Positions 56,982 through 64,000 of a stretch of 64,000 nucleotides of DNA are shown in pieces. The position numbers were made by a program, and so were the translations under genes. The first letter of the stretch is position 1, and the number at the start of each line of letters is the position of its first letter. Where the stretch lies: assembly GCA_037178855.1 (NCBI GenBank), contig JASJZC010000001.1, positions 4,278,001-4,342,000 on the forward strand, given 5' to 3'. This DNA is from Oscheius sp. JU75. Taxonomy: Eukaryota > Nematoda > Chromadorea > Rhabditida > Rhabditidae. The notes under the pieces were generated by a model that searched no databases, had not been told where the DNA came from, and worked only from the letters and a program-made list of their open reading frames with translations.

Positions 56982-57555
56982 ATGTTCCGCTTAGCCGTCT
57001 TCGTTGCTCTTCTCGGAGTCTCCAGTGCCTTCCTCTTCCCCTCATCGGGAGGCGGCTGTGGATGGTTAGTTCCAGTATTTGGATTCTTCTAATAGCAGTA
57101 CTTTTCAGCGGCGCCCCTCCTCCTCCTCCTTGTGGTGGCGGATGGTGAGTTCTTTAACTTTTTCTCGAGTTCTTTGATCTGAAAAACTGAATTTCGGGGC
57201 CATGGAACGTACTCTCGATAGACATTGAGCTTGAATATTGCTCAATAGCTACAGTCCTTTGGCGATTTTCTTAACATATTCTTTCAGTGCCCCTCCTCCT
57301 CCTCCCCCTTGCGGCGGTGGCTGGTAATTCACCTTTCTTGACCCAAATTATCTCTTTTTTCAGCGGCGCACCCCCACCTCCTCCTTGCGGCGGAGCCCCT
57401 ATTGGAGGCGGATGCGGAGGTGGAGCTCCCATCGGAGGTAACAAAACGAAACTCTTTCTAACAATACATTCAATTCAGGCGGATACGCTGCCCCTCCTCC
57501 CCCTGCTCCTTACCCGGCTCCCGTTGGAAACTCTTACGCCGTCGCCGGAAAGTAA
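56982..57555 (+). CDS. Secreted Cys/Gly/Pro-repeat peptide, one repeat per exon
   Basis: Five exons (56982-57064, 57109-57144, 57288-57323, 57364-57437, 57479-57555) join in phase to 101 codons. Exon 1 gives a clear signal peptide (MFRLAVFVALLGVSSAF) and FPSSGGGCG. Exons 2 and 3 each encode one copy of C-G/x-A-PPPPP-CGGG, exon 4 one copy plus APIGGG units, and exon 5 a Pro/Ala/Tyr tail (YAAPPPAPYPAPVG) ending AVAGK. Every repeat exon begins and ends inside a Cys codon (TG|C or TG|T), so exons can be added or lost without changing the frame. The composition is like the low-complexity part of nematode ground-like or cuticle-associated proteins, but the ground-like domain itself is absent. Function unknown. 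Confidence 0.75.
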
Positions 57556-57964
57556 GCTGTTTAACACGGGTTCTCTAGCCGTTTTTGTTTGTATATCTTT
57601 GAGTTTCATAAATATTACCTCATAGATTATGTTATTGATCAAAAGAACAGTCTTGAACGGTTTTAAACGAAACAGTCTCTTATCAGACGTAAGCTATCGT
57701 TGTGGGGCACATACCTATTTCAAAATGCTGCTCAGGTTTCTGTTGAAGTTTTCTCGTCCAAAGGATTCATATCGTGTGCAATTTTTCTTTGAAAATACTA
57801 ACAAAAGACCATTGGAGGTCACTTTACCCTCGCGTTTCTGGAATTCTTACCCCTTCGGGGGTGATGTGACCTTTTTCGTAGGTAAAGTCACAACAAATCG
57901 TCTGGCAAAAAGCAGTGGCTTGTTGTATTGCCATAATAGTATGTATAGTTACTGGATGCTGGAT

Positions 57965-58260
57965 TTAACGAGAAATTGAATATGCGTAAAGTACTAAAGC
58001 AGAATCAATCCTGAGTTCATCAAGCTTCTTCATCGCAGCCTTCGATTTGCGAATCGAACACTGATCCCAGATCAATAACCTTTCTCGAACAACGTTAATC
58101 TCAGAACGTTTTGCAAATACTCGTGAAAGAATTACAAAAGGACGACATTTGTATCCGCCGTCTCTTGCCATCAGCATGACCATAATACAGAGCTTTTCGT
58201 ATCGTTGTTATCAGGGCTCGATGCTGACGCTCGTTTCGTCTACAGCGAAAATGTGTAAAT
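57965..58260 (-). pseudogene. Transposase pseudogene (DDE_1 superfamily)
   Basis: This is the coding relic within the element above. The DET and WDQ blocks fit the first and second catalytic aspartates of pogo/Jerky transposases. At least one frameshift and an in-frame stop lie between the DET block and the ARDGG block, and the DNA-binding N-terminus is missing, so it cannot make an active enzyme. Confidence 0.55.
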
Positions 58261-58371
58261 GAAATACAATAGATTAAAAAGAGAGCAACAAACGTGAGAA
58301 GAAACAAACGAAATTTTTAATTTGAGGCAAAAAACCGCTTTTCGATACTGTTTCAGGTACCCTTCAAGTAG

Positions 58372-58441
58372 AGGGTGAGCTTCTAATTTTCAACCGTCCT
58401 GTTTGGGTGCGCTTATATTAGAGGGGTGCTTCTAATAGAGG
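58372..58441 (+). repeat. Terminal repeats of the DDE element
   Basis: Three related units: GAGGGTGAGCTTCTAATTTT, GGGTGCGCTTATATTAGAG and GGGGTGCTTCTAATAGAGG. The middle unit shares 14 bases with the hairpin at 45576. Confidence 0.5.
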
Positions 58442-58858
58442 TTTTATGATATACGTCTTTTTTGAAAGGGCCGCATAGCCTTATCTCCCGGTTTTGAATG
58501 AAAAGTAATGTCCTACTCCTCTTCATCAGTATACCTTTCTATGGTTAGGTTGCCGATGGTGACGTGTGTCTCTAGCGAACAGAACATGGAAAAGGACAAG
58601 GGACAACGGAACAGTAGCGCCACACTCCATTTCCTCGCGTTTTGTTATGGTGAAGAGCCAGCAATCTGGACAGCTAGCTTGTGAATCCGCCACTTGCAAG
58701 CAGCCATCGAGATGGTTGCTTCCTATTCATAGATTCGAGAGCCGAATTCGACCGACGATGGACACTCTCTAGCGCATCTCATGAACATATGTAGAATGTC
58801 CAGATCATTCTTTATCTTTGCGTAGTAAAGCTGGGATTTCGAGATACGGGTTCGGCTA

Positions 58859-60314
58859 TCAGCGGAGACTGCGATCGCATCGTCTGCATCGGGGTAGTTC
58901 GTAGTTTTCCTCCTCCAAAAACTGATGTTTTCCGCTGAAACGCCTTGTTAAAAATGAATGGAAATAACGAGCCTTCTCCTCCGGGACACTCAGTCGTCCG
59001 ATATCCAAGTGTAGATTCAAAACGTGAGGAAGCAGAAGATGACTGGTCATTATGTCCTTCGCTGACGGCCTTTTTTGCTCATTCAGACTCAATAAACTCT
59101 CCAACATCTCCTTGATTTGCGGGTCTGCCTTGCCGGGAAGAGGCGCGTACTGTGCCTTGGTGATTTTCATCACAATCGCCGGCAGATTATCGCCTTCGAA
59201 AGCCCTTTTGAGGACCAACAGCTCGTAGAGAATGCAGCCCAGGGACCAGATGTCACTCTTCTGATTGTAAGCTCTTCCTGACAGATGGATTTCGAAAAAG
59301 AAAGAGGAATGGGAACCTTCGCAAATCTCTGGGCTGAGGTAGTTGGGTGTCCCGATGACTGTATGAGCCACGTTGCTTCTCGTACTGAGTTCCTTCGAGA
59401 TTCCAAAGTCCGACAACTGAATTATACTTGAACCACAGTCCTTTTAAAGGGAAAGACTTCGTGATAGGACTCTTACGGTTCAAATTTGAACCAAAGAAGT
59501 CAGGGAGCTGCCACGAATTCTTCAGGCTCGATTCTAAGAAGCCAAGGACTATGCACGTACCATAACAAGAGTCTTCTTCCTGTTCAAGAGGATATTCTGC
59601 GTCTTGAGATCTCGGTGCACGATAGACTTGTTGTGCATGTGGTTCAGGGCGATGACTATCTGGAATGGGAGTAAGTCAACTTCCAGTCAGTTGGGCATAC
59701 TATTTAGGGCAGCCTGACCATGTCAGCCTCAGTCTGTCATAACAGGACAGAACAATGTTTTCTCTCTACTTGACATCTGAAGCTAGTATCTAGCGGAATC
59801 AAAAGATCAAAGACTGGTGTCCTATGAAGAAGATAGCCTGACCTGTGTGAAATAGTTGAGAACGGTGGTCGGCGGAAAGGGTTCTCTCTGATCTTGAATC
59901 AACTTTTCCAGTGTTCCTCCTTCCGCATACTGCATCACTGAAAGTTTAAATTTCTGGTCTGAATTGACTGTCACTTCGATTTGCTCTAATTTTTCGCTTT
60001 GTGACTGAAAGCAAAAGAAGCAAATCTTACCAATCGAGACCTGACTGTCATTCTTGATGTAAGAGTCAAAGTAGCCTATAATCATGGGATGGGAGAGTGA
60101 TTTGAGGTACTTGACCTCGTCTGCAAGATCATTTAATTCAAATAACGTCACGAAACTGACTCATAATCGTGTCCTCCTCTCCCGGCGCGTGCATGATCGT
60201 CTTCACGATCACCTTTTCGCCTTTTTTGTTTTTACACAGCCAGCAGACACCGTAGGCGCCTCGACCGACTATTCGGATGTACTCATAGCTGTCGTCCTTC
60301 GATCGTAAGGACAT
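58859..60314 (-). CDS. nekl-2: NEK8/9-type protein kinase, kinase-only (NEKL-2-like)
   Basis: A serine/threonine kinase of the NIMA family. The ATG at 60314 begins MSLRSKDDSYEYIRIVGRGA, with Gly loop GRGAYG and Lys in VIVKT. Then come EVKYLKSLSHPMIIGYFDSY, MQYAEGGTLEKLIQDQ, IVHRDLKTQNILL, LSDFGISKELSTRSN, VIGTPNYLSPEICEGRAYNQ, KSDIWSLGCILYELLVLKRA and the C-lobe. HRDLKTQN, GTPNYLSPE and YNQKSDIW are the NEK8/9 pattern. The tail (RYFHSFLTRRF...) ends soon after the kinase domain and has no RCC1 repeats, unlike vertebrate NEK8/9 but like the short nematode NEKL-2, which acts in epidermal endocytosis and moulting. Introns are very short (about 40 bases at 59,282-59,320). Confidence 0.82.
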
Positions 60315-61747
60315 GGCTGAAAGATTGTATAGAGAGGAACGTGATGAGAACAATAAGGCGGTCGAGAGTGTTACAACCTTTGGGTCAGGTGAACGGAGGC
60401 GGTTATTCCGAGAGGCAGAATGACCGAAAAGGTAAATTACACTATTGAGATGGTAACAATCGGTACGGTCACGAAGTTTCACGAAACTTGGTGGCTCATT
60501 GGAAAAAAGCGATTATGAGTCAGCTGAGTCAATCCTGGAGACAACACTATTCTCCACAAGATTCAATCTAAAGACTTTGGACCTTATTTTCGGATCTAAG
60601 ACACAATTTTCCATGTTTATGACATTCTGAAAACTTTTAGAGAAGATAAAAATCTACAACTTGAAGTATGAAAAATTAGGAAAACGACTTTTTGAATTAC
60701 AAAAACATGCTCGCAAATATCAGGAATTCCAAAAGATGATTTACCAGATGCTGTCAACAGAACCTGAACCTGATTTTTCAGTGACCAGTAATCAAACGGA
60801 CGGGAGATCTAATCTGACAGAAAGTAGAAGGAATACCTGGAAAGTTCTTTAAAGAAACGGACCGAGATCGATGGCGTTGGATCTACTCGGCGTGTAAAGG
60901 AGAGTGTCGCATCAGGAACAGGTTCCAGTCGATCAGAAAAAGATACTCGAATGAGAGGCTTATATGCAAAAAGGGGCATATCATATCAAACCGGTGTTGA
61001 CCTCGTTTCGGCTCAACTTTGCCAAGACTGAAATACTTTGCCCCAACCAAAACCATTACTTTTACGGGTCAATATCTCATTTTTCTACTCGACGATGTTC
61101 TACAAAGTTATAGAACAGATCAACGGCCACAACTTTACAGAAGTTCCAGTAATTATCTGTTCTGTCTAATAACGCGCCCAAAAATGGTCCTCCATTTGAA
61201 GAAGGATTTCCTTTTCCCGGAGAAATTGAAAGTTCTGGCGCCACGCAAAAATTCTATTGAGGCCAGAGAGCTTCCACCTGGTGAATATTCCCATTCAACT
61301 AGAGCTTCAAAACGAGATCAAATATGGTAGTTTTTACTGTTTTGATATCACAAGTTCCAGTTCAAACATGCGGCATTGAAAAAAGTTCAAAGACTTACCA
61401 GCCTAAAGACCAACAGTAAACAGTCTATCGTCACCACTAAACTGTCTGCTGTCCCTAATTCATCGTGTTTACGCTGTCCCCGACTTTTACGAGCTGGCTT
61501 AGAGATTATACGGTTCGGATGTCCGACCGATTGATCGCCCACACACCATGATGAACAGTCAGCAGTCATTACAACCTCTCCCGATGGCAAATAAACACGA
61601 GAGGCCAGTTATGTCATTCTTGGAAAAGCCCTGTGTATTTGTCCTCTTTCCTTCGCCCTTTTATGGTTTCCTCGCTCTCCTTCCCTCCATCTCTCTCTCT
61701 CTCTCTTTCTCTGGAAACCGTGTCGGTCAGTTCAGATGTAATCCGTG
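60315..61747. other. Intergenic region with doubtful AT-rich ORFs
   Basis: About 1.4 kb. A plus-strand ORF (60661-60852) encodes a charged helical segment (YEKLGKRLFELQKHARKYQE) in AT-rich codons unlike the neighbouring genes; another ORF lies at 61019-61330. Neither has splice partners. They may be transposon scraps. A TC-rich run occurs at about 61,690-61,713. Confidence 0.3.
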
Positions 61748-63632
61748 ATGTCTTCCAATCGAGTCAACTACAGCCAGCCAATGAGGGTAAGTGACATTTC
61801 GTCTCTTACTAATCTGCTCGTATGCTCTCTCTGTCCTGGACAGACCCTTGTTCGGTTTGCAAGAGGTTTGCAAATGTTACACAACGAAGGGCACCTGCAC
61901 TTTTTGGTCCATCTAACGCTCTCAATCCTAATCTACAACAGTATTTCTTTGTGTCCGTAGTGACAACACAACAAGTTTTCGAACACAGGTAGACATTATC
62001 CGGCTCACTGAAAATAGGTGTGGTGTTTATGGGCATCTCGGCTCTTTTGTACCTCACGGAACCCACTTTCCCTTAAGCACTAATTTCAATTACGAATACC
62101 TAAGCTTTTATTAGTGTAACGCAGGACGAGTATCCAGCAATTAAGAGAACCTAGATATTTTGAAACAGCAAGTGGTTACACTTTAGTGATTAAGTACTTT
62201 TATGGAACTGTAGCTACTGGATAGTCCGTTCCGTGTATTTCAAAAGAACCCGCATCTCTAGTAGTTTCGAAGCTAAAGTTAAGGTCCCGCGATTTCGATT
62301 TCGTATGTTTCACTGGACTTGTCATCTTTCTTTTGTCAACCTGTCTCGGACAGACTACATTGTTTTTTTTCTAATTTTGAAATATTCGAGATCAGCATGG
62401 TAATTTTTACTCACAACATCTATTGTTGTCAGTGACAGCCCCTGAACTTTCGGTATTCAAATGCGTCTCTAGACTGTCTGGACAAACATTGGTACCAGAT
62501 GGCTTCGCTGATTCATGGGGTACCGGAAGAGATTGTCTCTGAACAAGTTTTTGTCTGAAGTCTTGAAGAGTTCAAGCATAAAGACTTTGAAAAAGACATT
62601 CGAATCCCTTTCCTCGAATCCCGGCCCTTCCCCCGAGGTATTATTATCGGTTATGGTTTTCTCTCGTGACAGATCTCTGACTCTTCAAGGTCCGCTCATC
62701 TCATTTCATTTCGGCTTAACGCGTCTGGCAATTAGTGGCCAGAAGGCGGGAAAGAGAGCAGTGGTCAGCGAACCAACAGCTGGCCCAACAGTGTGCACTA
62801 TCGATTCCTTGGTCTGGCTGTCATTCTTTCTCTGAACAGGATCTTCCCCCTAGGAAGTCTGTTTACGCGAGAGTAGTCTCTTATCTCACCTGGTCACTTA
62901 TCACCCCGTCTTCGTGTCTCTTTTCTATCCTTCCTACCTTTTTTTTACAAGAGCACAACATGCTTATGGCTTGTTCGGTCAGCTGTTTACTGCCTCACTT
63001 GCTCGGAAAGATCGATCCACGTTCTTTGTTTACTTTCAAATCGTGTGTATTCATGGCTAGGCGTCGTCATGGCAGTCATTTTTAGCGCTTCATCAAATCC
63101 CTCTTCGTGTACGGGTCACATGTATAGACGAGGGGAACGGGATAAAAACATCCTCCTTTGCATTTTGCTTTTACTCTCCCCGCGTAAACATTCGCAGTCT
63201 CCTCTTCACACTTTTTCGGAGCCAATGATTCATTTTTTAGCCTATAACCGTTGTATGAATGTATCTCGAGTAGTCCAATCTTGAGCTCTGTAGGCTTTAG
63301 ATAGAGTAATCTTCACATAGTTCTTTCTCAAAGACCAGTCATTTTATTGTCAAGCTTATGATTTTTAGAAGGATGGGTTGAGTAATTCAAAAGATCTCCT
63401 GACACCCAAAGGGAAGCCTTTCCAGGCCAGACTTCCACGTGAGAAACTGCTGTTACTGGCTGGGTACATATAAAATTGCTTGAGGTTAGATGGCACGGGA
63501 GAGATTCGCACTCAGTTGTCAAAAGCCTTATTGAATACACTAAACCTGTAAATTCATCAGAGGAAGAAACCATTCTACTAATTGTCCTTCCTAATCTTTT
63601 GCTTTCGGTAACTATTGACGGAAATCTTGTGA

Positions 63633-63683
<51 letters not shown>

Positions 63684-64000
63684 CTAATCAGAAGCAGATG
63701 TTCCAACAATGCACCTCTGTTTTTTCCAAGAAATCAATATATCAGAAATTACAGAGCCGAAACGGGAGCGTCTCCTTCTCAATCGGGATTCATCCCCTCG
63801 CCAATCCTGGCGATCCATCCTACCTCGGGGTAAGTAGCTCCTATTTCTGCCCTTGTTTTGGACTGATAAGCCCCTGTCTGCTGAGCACCTCAGTTTTTCA
63901 GTTCTCCCGTCTGCTCCGGAATGAGCTCTCGTACTCTGACACACAACTAGCTATGAAAAGACGCGACGAACTCGAGATGAAAAGACTTTTGGGTCCGGAG
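61748..64000 (+). CDS. Unknown protein, 5' part of a gene running off the right edge
   Basis: Exon 1 (61748-61786) is ATG to ATGAGG|GTAAGT and encodes MSSNRVNYSQPMR. Candidate exons 2 (63692-63829) and 3 (63902 to the edge) keep phase 0 throughout and give KQMFQQCTSVFSKKS... and FSRLLRNELSYSDTQLAMKR, RDELEMKRLLGPE. Exon 3 looks firmly coding: it is a charged helix with balanced codons. Exon 2 has an alternative open frame, so its reading is less sure. The intron of about 1.9 kb is long for this window and contains a (TC)n tract just before its acceptor. I do not recognise the protein. Confidence 0.5.
63636..63679 (+). repeat. (TC)n microsatellite
   Basis: About 22 uninterrupted TC units lie 12 bases before the CATTCTAATCAG acceptor of the last gene's second exon, so they form an extended polypyrimidine tract. 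Confidence 0.9.

Larger units (their letters stand above)
57650..58445 (-). mobile_element. Decayed pogo/Jerky-type DDE transposon
   Basis: Minus-strand pieces of a DDE_1 transposase remain in two frames: FAVDETSVSIEP (the first catalytic Asp motif, DET) near 58,245-58,210, then YGHADGKRR / MVMLMARDGGYKCRPFVIL near 58,183, then LLIWDQCSIRKSKAAMKKLD (second Asp region, 'LLIxDxxxxH' position) near 58,070. Stops and a frameshift separate them. The outer side has repeated ends (58372-58441) of GGGTGCGCTTATATTAGAGG type, common at the termini of this superfamily. The left boundary is uncertain. Confidence 0.6.

Overview
The window is nuclear DNA of a nematode. Protein-coding genes are cut by many short introns (often 40-60 bases, GT...TTTCAG), on both strands, and several products look closest to Caenorhabditis-type proteins: a CEH-6 POU factor, body-wall troponin C (PAT-10), an Axin/PRY-1 protein and a kinase-only NEK8/9 relative. 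I cannot name the species. No bacterial operon, CRISPR array, rRNA or canonical tRNA was seen. All intron-exon calls are my own reading of splice signals and reading-frame phase; none is backed by transcripts.

Layout. 1-2 kb: the 5' exon of a calponin-repeat muscle protein and a disordered protein with FVAAPxSP repeats (both minus). 4.2-6.5 kb: a coiled-coil protein (plus). 7-8.3 kb: a multipass membrane protein (minus). 8.7-11.9 kb: WDR47 (minus). 13.1-21.1 kb: three close minus-strand genes, read CUB-domain secreted protein, then ANKFY1 (rabankyrin-5), then BDP1 (TFIIIB subunit). 21-24.5 kb: gene-poor, with a cluster of TTGACTCT motifs inside and before the POU gene. 23.4-26.4 kb: ceh-6 (plus). 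28.2-32.7 kb: CDC5L (minus), and 33.2-35.2 kb: BUD13 (minus), two splicing factors side by side. 36.7-38.4 kb: Axin/PRY-1 (plus), converging on a degenerate mitochondrial seryl-tRNA-synthetase-like gene (minus, to 40.0 kb). 40.7-44.7 kb: a tight plus-strand array pas-3 (proteasome alpha-4), USE1 (ER SNARE) and a TRMT10C-like mitochondrial RNase P subunit, spaced like a nematode operon. 46.2-46.8 kb: a small single-pass membrane protein of KCNE-like layout. 47.5-48.7 kb: an MPPED-type metallophosphoesterase. 48.9-50.2 kb: pat-10 (minus). 50.4-53.2 kb: a receptor tyrosine kinase of the nematode KIN-16/OLD-1 type (plus).

53.2-55.3 kb is a repeat-rich gap. It is followed by a MARVEL-like four-helix membrane protein (55.3-56.1), a tiny secreted Cys/Gly/Pro peptide gene with one repeat per exon (57.0-57.6), a decayed pogo/Jerky-type DDE transposon (57.9-58.4), a NEK-family kinase (58.9-60.3, minus) and the 5' end of a gene that runs off the right edge (61.7 onward).

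Most genes are conserved housekeeping, developmental or muscle genes. I did not find a clearly new biological system. The most interesting items are the catalytically degenerate SerRS-like protein, the exon-per-repeat secreted peptide, two likely GC-AG introns, the compact operon-like arrays, the clustered TTGACTCT modules at ceh-6, and two unexplained reading-frame breaks that probably mark base-level assembly errors.
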